This document shows positions 18,699 to 28,294 of a DNA stretch of 64,000 bases, in pieces (the stretch's first letter is position 1; each line of letters opens with the position of its first letter). Source of the DNA: Rhizobium sp. RM (GTDB taxonomy: Bacteria; Pseudomonadota; Alphaproteobacteria; Rhizobiales; Rhizobiaceae). The stretch spans positions 124,001 to 188,000 of the forward strand of contig NZ_JACAWV010000003.1 of the NCBI RefSeq assembly GCF_013390595.1. The letters run 5' to 3'. The notes below the pieces were generated by a model. It searched no databases. It was not told where the DNA came from and was given only the letters and a program-made list of their open reading frames with translations. A program made the position numbers and the translations under genes.

Positions 18699-19091
18699 GG
18701 CGGCTGTTTCGCCATGTTTGACGGGGGATGTCGAAGAGGCGCTTGACAGCCCGAATCCCGGATTCGATGCTTAAATTACCCTTTGGGATGCTCGCACTTA
18801 TCCGGATTCACAATCTGGTATGCCGTTTTCGATTCCTGTCCATATGTTGCCGTGAACAAAAAATGAATCAGCTCGAGTCAGCGATTCGTATTCGATTCGT
18901 TCTCAAACTGTTCCGTACCCGAATCAAAAGAGTGCGTCGCCGGATTCTTTTTTCGTAATAAGCGTATGAATTTATTATGGAAAATTAACAGGCATTGCAC
19001 GTTCCGCGACTTCATTGATGACGGGCTATTGCCTTTCGCCGTCGCTGTTGCCATGTGTGTTTCAGTGCAGTCGCATCCTTGGTAACGAGGC
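18699..19091. promoter_or_regulatory. 393-bp intergenic region with a dense cluster of GANTC (CcrM) sites
   Basis: No credible gene is seen. Ten GANTC sites lie within 195 bp: starts at 18753, 18761, 18805, 18831, 18865, 18875, 18883, 18894, 18921 and 18943. By base composition about one would be expected. Most extend to CGATTCG or CGAATC, and the first pair forms CGAATC-CCG-GATTCG. A TTGACA at 18743-18748 stands just left of the first pair, so both sites would lie in the spacer of a plus-strand promoter reading toward the helicase gene; the -10 (GATGCT) is poor. GANTC is the target of the alphaproteobacterial cell-cycle methylase CcrM, and GcrA uses such sites in promoters. Confidence 0.75.
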
Positions 19092-22000
19092 GTGCGGCGG
19101 ACAATAGCAGTCGATTTAGCGGACAGTACGTTGAATTTTCGCCCCATGATCCTGAGCGGCCGCGGTGTCACGGCCGTTCTCGGCCCCACCAATACCGGCA
19201 AGACGCATTACGCCATCGAGCGCATGGTCGCGCATGGTAGTGGTGTCATCGGTCTTCCGCTGCGATTGCTGGCGCGGGAAGTCTATACGCGTCTGGTTGA
19301 AAAAGTGGGCGCTGCCAATGTCGCGCTGATCACCGGCGAAGAAAAGATCGCTCCCCCCAAGGCAAAATATTCTGTCTGTACCGTCGAGGCGATGCCGCGT
19401 GAGACAAATGCTGCCTTCGTAGCGATCGATGAGGTCCAGCTCGCCGGTGATCTGGAGCGCGGACACATTTTCACCGATCGGGTGCTTCATCTGCGGGGGC
19501 GGGAAGAAACACTGCTTCTGGGCGCCGGTACGATGCGCCCGATACTGGAAAAACTGCTGCCAGGCATTGTTGTGGTCGAGCGCCCGCGCTTGTCGCAACT
19601 TTTTTATGCGGGTCAGAAAAAGATCACCCGTTTGCCGCAACGCACGGCCATCGTGGCGTTTTCCGCCGATGAGGTCTATGCGATTGCCGAACTGGTGCGC
19701 CGGCAGCGCGGCGGCGCGGCCGTTGTTCTCGGCGCGCTTTCACCGCGCACCCGCAATGCGCAGGTTGGTCTCTATCAATCCGGCGACGTCGAATATCTCG
19801 TTGCGACCGACGCTATCGGCATGGGGCTCAATCTTGATGTCGATCATGTCGCTTTTGCGCAGGATCGCAAATTCGACGGTTATCAGTTTCGCAATCTCAA
19901 TCCGGCTGAAATGGGTCAGATCGCCGGTCGTGCCGGTCGCCATCTCCGGGATGGGACCTTTGGCGTTACCGGCCGTGTCGATCCTTTCGATGATGAATTG
20001 GTGGAGCGCATTGAGACGCATCAGTTCGATGCCGTCAAAGTGCTGCAATGGCGAACCAAGAATTTCGATTTTTCGTCGATCGGCAATCTGCGTTTGAGCC
20101 TGGATGCCGCACCGACCATTCAGGGACTGTCGCGTGCGCTCCCAGCCATTGACCAGCAGGCACTTGAGTATCTGTCGCGATATCCAGAGATCATCGACGT
20201 TACGACCAGCCCCGAACGGGTGGAAAAGTTGTGGGAGGCCTGTGCGCTTCCGGACTATCGTCGCATTGCGCCTGCCCAGCACGCCGATCTGATCTCGACA
20301 CTCTATTTCGACCTCGTCAAACGCGGTACTGTGAATGAAGATTTCATGGCCGAGCAGGTGCGCCGGGCGGACCGCACTGATGGAGAGATCGATACGCTGT
20401 CTGCAAGGATTGCGCAGATCAGAACATGGACTTATGTATCGAACCGCCCAGGATGGCTTGCCGATCCGACACACTGGCAAGAAAAGACTCGGGAAATCGA
20501 AGATCGATTGTCCGATGCGCTACATGAAAGGTTGACGAAACGCTTTGTTGATCGCAGGACATCTGTGCTCATGAGGCGCCTGAGAGAGAATGCGATGCTT
20601 GAAGCTGAAATCAGTGTGAATGGTGATGTCTTCGTAGAAGGTCATCACGTCGGCCAGTTGGCCGGGTTCCGGTTTACGCCGGCACCGGGAACGGAAGGGC
20701 CGGATCAGAAGGCCGTACAGTCTGCGGCGCAAAAGGCGCTTGCGCTAGAATTCGAGGCGCGTGCTGCGCGTCTGCATGCCAGCGGCAATGGCGACCTTGC
20801 TTTAAGCTCCGATGGCCTCGTGCGCTGGTTGGGCGAGCCGGTGGCGCGTCTTGCTGCGGGCGACAATATCATGAAGCCGCGGGTCATCCTGCTGGCAGAC
20901 GATCAGTTGACCGGCAATGCCCGTGACCATGCGGTGGCGCGCGTCGAACGTTTCGTCAATCATCAGATTGCGACCGTGCTGAAGCCGCTCGACGATATCT
21001 CCCGCGCCGAAGACCTTCAGGGTCTGGCAAAGGGACTGGCGTTCCAGCTCGTTGAAAATCTTGGCGTACTGTTCCGCCGCGATGTCGCCGAAGAGGTGAA
21101 GTCGCTGGATCAGGACATGCGCGCCTCAATGCGCCGCTATGGTGTGCGTTTCGGTGCGTACCACGTTTTCCTGCCGGCGCTTCTCAAGCCCGCACCGGCA
21201 GAACTGGTGACGCTGCTCTGGGCCTTGAAGAATGACGGATTGGGCAAGCCTGGTTATGGCGACCTGATCCCTGTTCTGGCTGCAGGCCGTACCTCCGTTG
21301 TTACCGACCCGAGCTTCGAACGCATGTTCTACAAGCTTGCTGGCTTCCGTTTCCTTGGAAAGCGTGCGGTTCGTATCGATATTCTTGAGCGTCTGGCGGA
21401 CCTCATCCGTCCGTTGCTGCAGTGGAAGCCGGGCCAGCAGTCGCGGCCGGAGGGTGCCTATGACGGTCGCCGTTTCACAACGACGACGGCCATGCTGTCC
21501 ATTCTCGGTGCAACGCTCGACGATATGGAAGAGATCCTGAAGGGTCTTGGCTACCGTGCTGATCAGGTGACGGCGGAAGAAGCGCAGGCGTTCCTCGCAA
21601 GCCAGAGCGGTGAGCCTGCCAAGGCCGACGACGCTGGTGCAGTGGATGCAGCCGAGGCCCACGACGACGCCGATCCGCAGGATGCATCCGAGGGTGAAGC
21701 TGTTGCCGAGGCACCAGCGGCAGAGGTTGCTGTTGCGGAAGCCCCTGCAGCCGATGCATCGGCTGGCGAAGTTGCCGAGCCGAAGCCTGTGTTGTTGTGG
21801 CGTCCAGGTGGTCGCAACGAAAACCAGCGTGGCGAGAATCGCCGCCCGGGTAATCGTGGCCAGGGTCGCGAACAGGGTGGACGTGAGCAGGGCGAGCGTC
21901 GTGGCGAAGGCCGTCGCGACAACCGTGAGGCATCCAATCGTGGTGACGGCGAGCGTAAGCGCGATGGTGGTCGTCCTGATCGCGGCAACCGCAACGATCG

Positions 22001-22166
22001 TAATGATCGCGGCGAGCGTAAGGACAGGCCGGATCGCAACGATCGTGGCGGCAAGCCCCAGCAGGGCCAGCGCTTCGAGGCAAAGCCGCCCCGCAAGGAA
22101 AAGCCGCTTGATCCGGATTCACCCTTTGCAAAGCTCGCTGCTCTCAAGGAGCAGCTGAAGAAGTAA
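19092..22166 (+). CDS. SUV3-like DExH RNA helicase with Arg/Gly/Asp-rich tail
   Basis: A 1024-aa superfamily 2 helicase related to mitochondrial SUV3 (which works with PNPase or RNase II-type enzymes in RNA decay). Walker A GPTNTGKTHYA is at 31-41, the box II is DEVQ (AIDEVQLAGD), and motif VI is QIAGRAGRHLRDG. A helical C-terminal region follows, then from about residue 845 a low-complexity tail: Ala/Glu/Val-rich repeats (EAPAAEVAV, EAPAADASA) and a very basic segment full of NRG, DRND and RGE units, ending FAKLAALKEQLKK. The tail likely binds RNA or partners. Start is uncertain: GTG 19092 is used, with ATG 19146 (MILSGRGV) as the alternative. Directly followed (4 bp) by the S4 protein gene. 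Confidence 0.88.
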   Translation: MRRTIAVDLADSTLNFRPMILSGRGVTAVLGPTNTGKTHYAIERMVAHGSGVIGLPLRLLAREVYTRLVEKVGAANVALITGEEKIAPPKAKYSVCTVEAMPRETNAAFVAIDEVQLAGDLERGHIFTDRVLHLRGREETLLLGAGTMRPILEKLLPGIVVVERPRLSQLFYAGQKKITRLPQRTAIVAFSADEVYAIAELVRRQRGGAAVVLGALSPRTRNAQVGLYQSGDVEYLVATDAIGMGLNLDVDHVAFAQDRKFDGYQFRNLNPAEMGQIAGRAGRHLRDGTFGVTGRVDPFDDELVERIETHQFDAVKVLQWRTKNFDFSSIGNLRLSLDAAPTIQGLSRALPAIDQQALEYLSRYPEIIDVTTSPERVEKLWEACALPDYRRIAPAQHADLISTLYFDLVKRGTVNEDFMAEQVRRADRTDGEIDTLSARIAQIRTWTYVSNRPGWLADPTHWQEKTREIEDRLSDALHERLTKRFVDRRTSVLMRRLRENAMLEAEISVNGDVFVEGHHVGQLAGFRFTPAPGTEGPDQKAVQSAAQKALALEFEARAARLHASGNGDLALSSDGLVRWLGEPVARLAAGDNIMKPRVILLADDQLTGNARDHAVARVERFVNHQIATVLKPLDDISRAEDLQGLAKGLAFQLVENLGVLFRRDVAEEVKSLDQDMRASMRRYGVRFGAYHVFLPALLKPAPAELVTLLWALKNDGLGKPGYGDLIPVLAAGRTSVVTDPSFERMFYKLAGFRFLGKRAVRIDILERLADLIRPLLQWKPGQQSRPEGAYDGRRFTTTTAMLSILGATLDDMEEILKGLGYRADQVTAEEAQAFLASQSGEPAKADDAGAVDAAEAHDDADPQDASEGEAVAEAPAAEVAVAEAPAADASAGEVAEPKPVLLWRPGGRNENQRGENRRPGNRGQGREQGGREQGERRGEGRRDNREASNRGDGERKRDGGRPDRGNRNDRNDRGERKDRPDRNDRGGKPQQGQRFEAKPPRKEKPLDPDSPFAKLAALKEQLKK

Positions 22167-22170
22167 GTCT

Positions 22171-22587
22171 ATGGGAAGCAAGGAACAGTCACCGGAAAGT
22201 ACGCGCCAGCGTCTGGACAAGTGGCTGTTCTTTGCTCGCATGGCCAAATCCCGTTCAGTTGCCCAGGGCTATATCCAGTCCGGTCTGGTACGGGTAAACG
22301 ATACGGTCATCCGCCAGTCCAGTCACATGGTCAAGGCGGGCGACAGGCTGGACATTCGCTTCGAGCGGATGGATCGCGTGCTGATCGTGAAAGGTGGCGG
22401 AGAGCGCCGTGGGCCTTTCGAGGAAGCAAAGCTCCTTTACGACGACATCACGCCGCCGCGCGAGCCGGGAGAGCGGATAACGCATCTCGAGCAGGCAATG
22501 CGACTGCCGGGCTCCGGGCGCCCGACGAAAAAAGAGCGCCGTGCGCTCGACAAGTTCATTTCAGACGCTGGCGAAGACCGCGATTAG
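22171..22587 (+). CDS. S4-domain RNA-binding protein (Hsp15/HslR-like)
   Basis: A 138-aa protein with an N-terminal S4 RNA-binding domain (residues 12-70: RLDKWLFFARMAKSRSVAQGYIQSGLVRVND), the fold used by Hsp15 to rescue 50S subunits carrying nascent peptidyl-tRNA, and a basic C-terminal tail (GRPTKKERRALDKF) as in that family. It starts four bases after the helicase stop, so the two are probably translated from one mRNA and may act together on RNA. Confidence 0.88.
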   Translation: MGSKEQSPESTRQRLDKWLFFARMAKSRSVAQGYIQSGLVRVNDTVIRQSSHMVKAGDRLDIRFERMDRVLIVKGGGERRGPFEEAKLLYDDITPPREPGERITHLEQAMRLPGSGRPTKKERRALDKFISDAGEDRD

Positions 22588-22745
22588 AATAAGCGTCTAC
22601 GTACGCTCCCAATTCAGAACTGTTTATCCTTGCCATTGGATGACAAACGCATTACGTCACATGCGAAAATGCCCTGTCTGAAAATCCGGGCGACGGCTTG
22701 TGTTCCGAAGCCCAATGACCCGGCCTGCATATTCTGGAGTTCATC

Positions 22746-23084
22746 ATGACGTATGTCGTGACCGATAATTGCATCCGCTGCAAATATACCGACTGTGTTG
22801 AAGTCTGCCCCGTCGATTGTTTCTACGAAGGCGAAAACTTCCTTGCCATCAATCCTGACGAATGCATCGACTGCGGCGTATGCGAACCGGAATGTCCCGC
22901 CGAGGCTATCAAGCCCGATACGGAGCCAGGTCTCGACAAGTGGTTGAAGCTGAATGCCGAATATGCCGCCATCTGGCCCAACATCACCGTCAAGCGTGAT
23001 CCCATGCCGGAAGCCAAGGAAATGGATGGCGTGGAAGGCAAGCTGGAGCTTTACTTCTCCGCTGAAGCCGGTCAGGGCGACTAA
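22746..23084 (+). CDS. fdxA: Seven-iron ferredoxin FdxA
   Basis: A 112-aa soluble electron carrier with one [3Fe-4S] and one [4Fe-4S] cluster. Cysteines at 9, 17 and 50 fit the [3Fe-4S] site; 21, 40, 43 and 46 fit the [4Fe-4S] site. This is the Azotobacter ferredoxin I pattern shifted by one residue; Cys12 and Cys25 are the usual extra cysteines. The N-terminus [21 protein letters not shown] and the C-terminal extension after residue 60 are typical of the FdxA group. It stands 158 bp after the S4 gene, with TCTGGAG ahead of the ATG and its own terminator after it. Confidence 0.95.
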   Translation: MTYVVTDNCIRCKYTDCVEVCPVDCFYEGENFLAINPDECIDCGVCEPECPAEAIKPDTEPGLDKWLKLNAEYAAIWPNITVKRDPMPEAKEMDGVEGKLELYFSAEAGQGD

Positions 23085-23107
23085 GCACCATATCAGATGA
23101 TTTCAGA

Positions 23108-23139
23108 AGCTCCGGTCTAGAAGCCGGGGCTTTTGTTTT
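23108..23139 (+). terminator. Terminator after fdxA
   Basis: AGCTCCGG-N8-CCGGGGCT (one G-T pair) then TTTTGTTTT. It reads into the stop of convergent holA. Confidence 0.8.
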
Positions 23140-24175
23140 ATCCGGATCGACCCGATTGCAGCGTCGTTGCGAGCAGCGTCAGCAAGGCCACGCTTTCCTC
23201 CAGGCTTTGTCGCTGGCGGCTTTGCAGGATAGCCGCCTGCAAACGGTTCATTTCCCTGGCGATCGCCGCTGGTTGCCACGTGCGCAGAGCTCTTTCGATC
23301 ACCGGTTTACGACGAAAATGAATGTGCCGTCCAAGTGTCTGCATGACCTGTCCGGCCTGCAATTTTTTCTCATCCATTTCCGCGCGCATCTGGTCCAGAA
23401 GCTGAAACTGTTTCAGGCAGCCTTGAAGGACAAGGAAAATCGGCGTCTTCGACGCAATGATCTTCTGCGTCGCATGGAAGAAGGCGTTTCGATCACCTTT
23501 CAGGATGGCATCGACGGCATCGTCGGTCGAAATCGCGCTGGCATCGCCGATGATGGCCATCACGTCGTCTTCCTCAATCACCTCCATGCCACGGCCGTAA
23601 AGTGCGAGCTTGCGGATCTCATTGCGGGAGGCAATGCGGTCGCCGCCGAGCGATTCAATGAGGCGCTGGCGTGCAGCGGGTGCGATGCGCAGATTGTCTC
23701 CGGACAGTTCCTGGTCGATCAGGGCATTAAGAGCACGGGCATCGTCGGCGTAGCAGGGGATCGCGGCGATTGATCGGGCGGGCTCGGCGATCTTGCGCAG
23801 TCCCGTTCCCTTTTTGAGGTCACCCGCTTCAATAATCAGGAAGCTTGCCTCCGGCGGTGTTTCGGCAAGAACCTGAAGCGCATCAACGAGCGCTTTTTCG
23901 GCCGCAGCGTTCTTGACCCAGACGAGTTTCTCTCCGCCGAAAAGCCCGATGGCATTGACTTCATCGAGAAGCCGGCCCGGATCGCCCTGGAGATCGGAAG
24001 CACTCAGTTTCAACGACGCGAAAGCATCATCGGGATCGATGCCTGTTTTCTTGGCAATGAGGCTTGCGCGTTCGGAGACGAGGCCGCGATCAGGGCCATA
24101 AATCACAAAAATGCGAAAACGCTCCGCCGGGTTTTCGGCGAAGCGCTCGAATTCATGAGACTTTATTTCCGTCAT
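23138..24175 (-). CDS. holA: DNA polymerase III delta subunit
   Basis: A 345-aa clamp-loader subunit that opens the beta clamp. The N-terminal AAA+-like domain (IFVIYGPDRGLVSERA in place of a true P-loop) is followed by a lid and a C-terminal collar domain (LVLQGCLKQFQLLDQMRAEM, RHIHFRRKPVIERALRTW). These fit the HolA family at its usual length. It is the third gene of the minus-strand operon leuS-lptE-holA, 11 bp after the lptE stop; the order leuS-lptE-holA is also found in E. coli. Confidence 0.93.
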   Translation of the reverse strand: MTEIKSHEFERFAENPAERFRIFVIYGPDRGLVSERASLIAKKTGIDPDDAFASLKLSASDLQGDPGRLLDEVNAIGLFGGEKLVWVKNAAAEKALVDALQVLAETPPEASFLIIEAGDLKKGTGLRKIAEPARSIAAIPCYADDARALNALIDQELSGDNLRIAPAARQRLIESLGGDRIASRNEIRKLALYGRGMEVIEEDDVMAIIGDASAISTDDAVDAILKGDRNAFFHATQKIIASKTPIFLVLQGCLKQFQLLDQMRAEMDEKKLQAGQVMQTLGRHIHFRRKPVIERALRTWQPAAIAREMNRLQAAILQSRQRQSLEESVALLTLLATTLQSGRSG

Positions 24176-24186
24176 CGCGCCCGGTC

Positions 24187-24735
24187 TCAGCGGCCGAGCG
24201 TGGCGGCGATATCCGTACGGATGATTTCAGCCAGTTCGCGCGCTGCGCGGTTTTCTGCGTCGCGGATCGCACGGATCTTTGCGAATTCCTGCTGCGGCAG
24301 ATCGACCTGTGCGGTCACGCTGCGGCGCGCAGAGCGCAGGATCTGTCCATCGGACACGCGCGTCAGCACGTATTGACCATTCATCACCACGCGGCCCGGG
24401 TAGGGACCATCGTAGTTGTTGTTGGTTCGCGACGTCAGATCGTAGTTTTCGACTTCGGTGGAGGTCGCACTCGAGCTGACTGTCATCTTGAGATTGTACT
24501 GAGCCGTAGCAGGTTCGCCAGCGCCGCCAGAAGCCAGGAAGATCAGGTTGTTGCGAACTTCCTGGGAGATTCTGTCATGCGCAGGAGCGAAGCTGACAGC
24601 CGCCAGCCTCTCTTTCGTTCCCGACGCTCCGCCGTAGAGCGGCCGGGCCTGGCACCCGGCAAGAACGCCAGCCACCAGCACGACGGAAAGTGCCGCCGCA
24701 GTGCGGCTCCATCTCGAAAATGCGTCAGACAACAA
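24187..24735 (-). CDS. lptE: LPS-assembly lipoprotein LptE
   Basis: A 182-aa outer-membrane lipoprotein that plugs and stabilises the LptD barrel for LPS export. The signal peptide ends in a lipobox LAGC, with the lipidated Cys at residue 28, followed by ARPLYG, a typical LptE mature start. The start is TTG at 24735, overlapping the leuS stop by 11 bases; a second TTG follows at once. No ATG is available near the signal peptide. The tight overlap suggests translational coupling. Confidence 0.9.
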   Translation of the reverse strand: MLSDAFSRWSRTAAALSVVLVAGVLAGCQARPLYGGASGTKERLAAVSFAPAHDRISQEVRNNLIFLASGGAGEPATAQYNLKMTVSSSATSTEVENYDLTSRTNNNYDGPYPGRVVMNGQYVLTRVSDGQILRSARRSVTAQVDLPQQEFAKIRAIRDAENRAARELAEIIRTDIAATLGR

Positions 24736-27355
24736 TGTTCACAATCCTTTGCGGAACCACGATGACTTTCTTGGGCTCGCCGCCGGCAAGAAGAGATTTG
24801 ACGGCATCCAGCGCAAGGGCGGCCGCACGGACGGCATCTTGATCCGCATCGCGCGCGATTGTCAATTCGCCACGCTTCTTGCCATTGACCTGCACCGGCA
24901 TGGTGACGTCGTTTTCCTCGACCAGCGCGGGAACGAACGTCGGCCAGGGGCTCTGCGCCACAAGACCGTCATTGCCAAGCACGGACCAGCATTCTTCGGC
25001 CAGGTGCGGTGTCATCGGCGCGATCATGCGAATCAGAATTTCGACGGCATCGCGCGCCGCTGCCTTGACGTCCTCTGGCTTGCCACCAGCCGACACGTCG
25101 GCGAGCGGGCCGGCCAGTGCGTTGACCAGTTCGTAGATGCGTGCGATGGCCTTGTTGAAGGCCAGCTTGTCCAGATCTTCCTGAACCGCCTTCAGCGTCT
25201 TGTGCGCAGCCTTCGAGGCAGCCAAGCCTTCGCCGTCCGTCGCAGGCTTTCCTGTCACGGCCTTCAACTCTTCGGCGGCTTCGCCGATGATGCGCCAGAC
25301 GCGCTGTACAAAGCGGTGTGCGCCTTCAACGCCGGATTCAGACCAGATGACGTCACGGTCCGGCGGAGAGTCGGACAGAACGAAGAAACGGGCAGTGTCA
25401 GCGCCGTAAGATGCGATGATGTCGTCCGGATCGACAACGTTCTTTTTCGACTTCGACATTTTCTCGATCGAGCCGATCTTCACCTCGTCGCCAGACGACA
25501 ACAGGAATGCACGACGGTTTCCGTCCGTTTCGTCGATCCGCAGGTCCGCAGGTGCGATCCATTCGCGCGCAGTCCCTTCACCGCGGCTGTAGGTTTCATG
25601 CACCACCATACCCTGCGTGAAGAGGCCCTTGAATGGTTCCTTCACGTCGACATGGCCGGTCTCGCGCATCGCGCGGGTAAAGAAACGCGAATAGAGCAGG
25701 TGCAGGATCGCATGTTCGATGCCGCCGATATACTGATCGACCGGCAGCCAGCGATTGGCAACCTTAGGATCGGTCGGCTCGTCTTCCCATGGTGCGGTAA
25801 AGCGCGTGTAATACCAGCTCGAATCGACAAAAGTATCCATGGTGTCGGTTTCACGACGTGCGTCTGCACCGCACTGCGGGCAGGCAACGTGACGCCATGT
25901 CGGATGACGATCCAGCGGGTTGCCGGGGACGTCGAATGTCACGTCGTCAGGCAGCTTGACCGGCAATTGCTTTTTCGGAACCGGAACGACGCCACAGACT
26001 TCACAATGAATGACCGGGATCGGGCAGCCCCAATAGCGCTGGCGGGAGATGCCCCAATCACGCAGGCGGAAATTGACCTTGCGCTCTGCCTGCGGCGCGT
26101 TGCCCAAGGTCTGAGCGGACAGTTTCTGCACGATCGCTTCAAATGCGTCTGCCGTCTTCATGCCGTTCAGGAACTGTGAATTGATCATCACGCCGTCATC
26201 GACATAAGCTGTGTCGCCAACAGTGAAGTTATCCTGATCCGGGCCTTCAGGCGCAACAACCGCAACGACCGGCAGGCCGTACTTGCGCGCGAAATCCAGG
26301 TCGCGCTGGTCGCCGGACGGGCAGCCGAAGATTGCACCGGTGCCGTAGTCCATCAACACGAAGTTGGCGATGTAGACCGGCAGTTCCCAAGTTGGGTCCA
26401 GCGGGTGAACGACCTTCACGCCAGTGTCCACGCCCTTTTTCTCGGCCGTTTCCAAAGCTGCGAGCGAGGTGCCATGACGACGGCACTCATCGCAGAATTC
26501 GGCGATGGCCGGGTTCTTTGCGGACAGTTCCCTGGCCAGCGGATGATCGGCGGCAATGGCGATGAACGATGCACCGAACAACGTGTCCGGGCGTGTGGTG
26601 TAAACGGTGATATCCGAAAAACCTTCCGGCGCTGTCGCCGCAACTGTCTGCCAACGCAGCGACAGGCCCTCGGATCGGCCAATCCAGTTCTTCTGCATCA
26701 AGCGAACTTTTTCCGGCCACTGGTCCAGCGTATCCAGTTCGTCCAGCAGATCCTGGCTGAAATCGGTGATGCGGAAGAACCATTGCGTCAGTTCGCGCTG
26801 TTCGACCAGAGCGCCGGAGCGCCAGCCGCGACCGTCGATCACTTGTTCGTTAGCCAGAACCGTATGGTCGACCGGGTCCCAGTTGACCTTGGACTGCTTG
26901 CGATAGACCAGGCCCTTTTCCATGAAGTCGATGAACAACGCCTGCTGACGGTGGTAGTACTCGACGTCACAGGTGGCAAATTCGCGGGTCCAATCCAGGG
27001 ACAGGCCCATGGACTTCAGCTGGCCGCGCATCGTGGCGATGTTCTGGTAGGTCCAGTCCTTTGGATGAACCTTGTTCTGCATGGCAGCGTTTTCGGCGGG
27101 CATGCCGAAAGCGTCCCAGCCCATTGGGTGCAGAACGTTGAAACCGCGCGCGCGCTTGTAACGCGCAACAACATCGCCCATGGCGTAGTTGCGCACATGG
27201 CCCATGTGGATGCGGCCCGATGGATACGGGAACATCTCTAGAACGTAATATTTCTCACGCGGGTCGCTGTTGTCGGTGACGAAAACATTGTCTTCGTTCC
27301 ATTTCTGCTGCCAGCGCGGCTCGGCGTCGCGAGGATTGTAACGTTCGATGGCCAT
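24725..27355 (-). CDS. leuS: Leucyl-tRNA synthetase
   Basis: An 876-aa class Ia synthetase charging tRNA-Leu. The HIGH motif is HMGH at residues 50-53 in [15 protein letters not shown], and the KMSKS loop is KMSKSKKN near residue 632. The CP1 editing domain lies between ([16 protein letters not shown] and the [15 protein letters not shown] region). A zinc-type insertion [10 protein letters not shown]...CPQCGA is present. The anticodon-binding domain and C-terminal extension end the protein. ATG 27355 gives the usual MAIERYNP start. First gene of leuS-lptE-holA. Confidence 0.97.
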   Translation of the reverse strand: MAIERYNPRDAEPRWQQKWNEDNVFVTDNSDPREKYYVLEMFPYPSGRIHMGHVRNYAMGDVVARYKRARGFNVLHPMGWDAFGMPAENAAMQNKVHPKDWTYQNIATMRGQLKSMGLSLDWTREFATCDVEYYHRQQALFIDFMEKGLVYRKQSKVNWDPVDHTVLANEQVIDGRGWRSGALVEQRELTQWFFRITDFSQDLLDELDTLDQWPEKVRLMQKNWIGRSEGLSLRWQTVAATAPEGFSDITVYTTRPDTLFGASFIAIAADHPLARELSAKNPAIAEFCDECRRHGTSLAALETAEKKGVDTGVKVVHPLDPTWELPVYIANFVLMDYGTGAIFGCPSGDQRDLDFARKYGLPVVAVVAPEGPDQDNFTVGDTAYVDDGVMINSQFLNGMKTADAFEAIVQKLSAQTLGNAPQAERKVNFRLRDWGISRQRYWGCPIPVIHCEVCGVVPVPKKQLPVKLPDDVTFDVPGNPLDRHPTWRHVACPQCGADARRETDTMDTFVDSSWYYTRFTAPWEDEPTDPKVANRWLPVDQYIGGIEHAILHLLYSRFFTRAMRETGHVDVKEPFKGLFTQGMVVHETYSRGEGTAREWIAPADLRIDETDGNRRAFLLSSGDEVKIGSIEKMSKSKKNVVDPDDIIASYGADTARFFVLSDSPPDRDVIWSESGVEGAHRFVQRVWRIIGEAAEELKAVTGKPATDGEGLAASKAAHKTLKAVQEDLDKLAFNKAIARIYELVNALAGPLADVSAGGKPEDVKAAARDAVEILIRMIAPMTPHLAEECWSVLGNDGLVAQSPWPTFVPALVEENDVTMPVQVNGKKRGELTIARDADQDAVRAAALALDAVKSLLAGGEPKKVIVVPQRIVNIVV

Positions 27356-27549
27356 GTCTTTAGAAATCCGGGTATCGAGGGGAAAAATTTGCGCTGACCT
27401 TCACCATGAAACGACCGGGGCGTCAAGTTTGGCGGGGCATTAGGACGTTCAAACTTGGCCAGCGCTCATCAAATGGTGCGAAACCTGCTTGGCATCAAGG
27501 CTGCAGGCGTCTAGTTAGCGTTGAAAACGGTTCAAACGAAGGTCCTCCC

Positions 27550-28209
27550 ATGGAAATCGAAGCGCGTCTTGAAGATGTCAGGCACCGGATTGCGGATGTT
27601 GCTGAAAAATCCGGTCGCAAGGCGGATGATGTTACGCTTGTTGCCGTTTCGAAAACTTTTGACGCTGACGCGATTGAGCCGGTGATCGACTGTGGTCAGC
27701 GCGTTTTCGGCGAGAACCGTGTGCAGGAGGCGCAAGGCAAATGGCCGGCGCTGAAAGAAAAGACCCCTGATATCGAACTGCATTTGATAGGACCGCTGCA
27801 ATCCAACAAGGCAGTAGACGCCGTGGAACTGTTCGACGTCATCCAGAGTGTCGATCGGGAAAAAATTGCCCGTGCTCTTGCGGCAGAATGCGAAAAGCAG
27901 GGACGTCATCTTCGTTTTTATATTCAGGTCAATACGGGGCTTGAAGAACAGAAAGCCGGTATCGATCCGCGCGAAACGGCAGCCTTTGTCGCTTTTTGTC
28001 GTGACGAATTGAAGATGCCGGTCGAGGGGCTGATGTGCATCCCCCCGGCAGATGAAAATCCTGGCCCGCATTTTGCGCTTTTGGCCAAGCTCGCCGCTCA
28101 GTGTGGCCTCGAGAAGCTTTCCATGGGCATGTCCGGCGATTTCGAGACAGCTGTGGAGTTTGGCGCAACCAGTGTTCGTGTCGGCTCAGCGATTTTCGGT
28201 GCTCGCTGA
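27550..28209 (+). CDS. yggS: PLP-binding homeostasis protein YggS (PROSC family)
   Basis: A 219-aa single-domain PLP-binding protein with the alanine-racemase barrel fold, involved in vitamin B6 and amino-acid homeostasis and not known to be an enzyme. The PLP Lys is Lys35 in VAVSKT; FGENRVQEA, HLIGPLQSNK, GLMCIPP and SMGMSGDFETAVEFGAT are family signatures. ATG 27550 fits the family length; an upstream frame to 27406 lacks support. It is divergent from leuS and closed by a bidirectional terminator shared with trcR. Confidence 0.93.
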   Translation: MEIEARLEDVRHRIADVAEKSGRKADDVTLVAVSKTFDADAIEPVIDCGQRVFGENRVQEAQGKWPALKEKTPDIELHLIGPLQSNKAVDAVELFDVIQSVDREKIARALAAECEKQGRHLRFYIQVNTGLEEQKAGIDPRETAAFVAFCRDELKMPVEGLMCIPPADENPGPHFALLAKLAAQCGLEKLSMGMSGDFETAVEFGATSVRVGSAIFGAR

Positions 28210-28244
28210 CTCTGAGTGAGGGAAAAAGACTAAGCCTTTAACAA

Positions 28245-28270
28245 AAAACCCGGCCTTGAAGCCGGGTTTT
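28245..28270. terminator. Bidirectional terminator between yggS and trcR
   Basis: AAAACCCGGC-CTTGAA-GCCGGGTTTT stem with A-rich and T-rich flanks, between convergent genes. Confidence 0.88.
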
Positions 28271-28294
28271 GTAAATCCGATGACTGCGGACGAA

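Noticed and set aside
18728..18958. 76-codon frame in the GANTC-rich gap
   Set aside because: Its Arg/Ile-rich product follows from the repeated CGATTCG sequence; no ribosome site and no domain.
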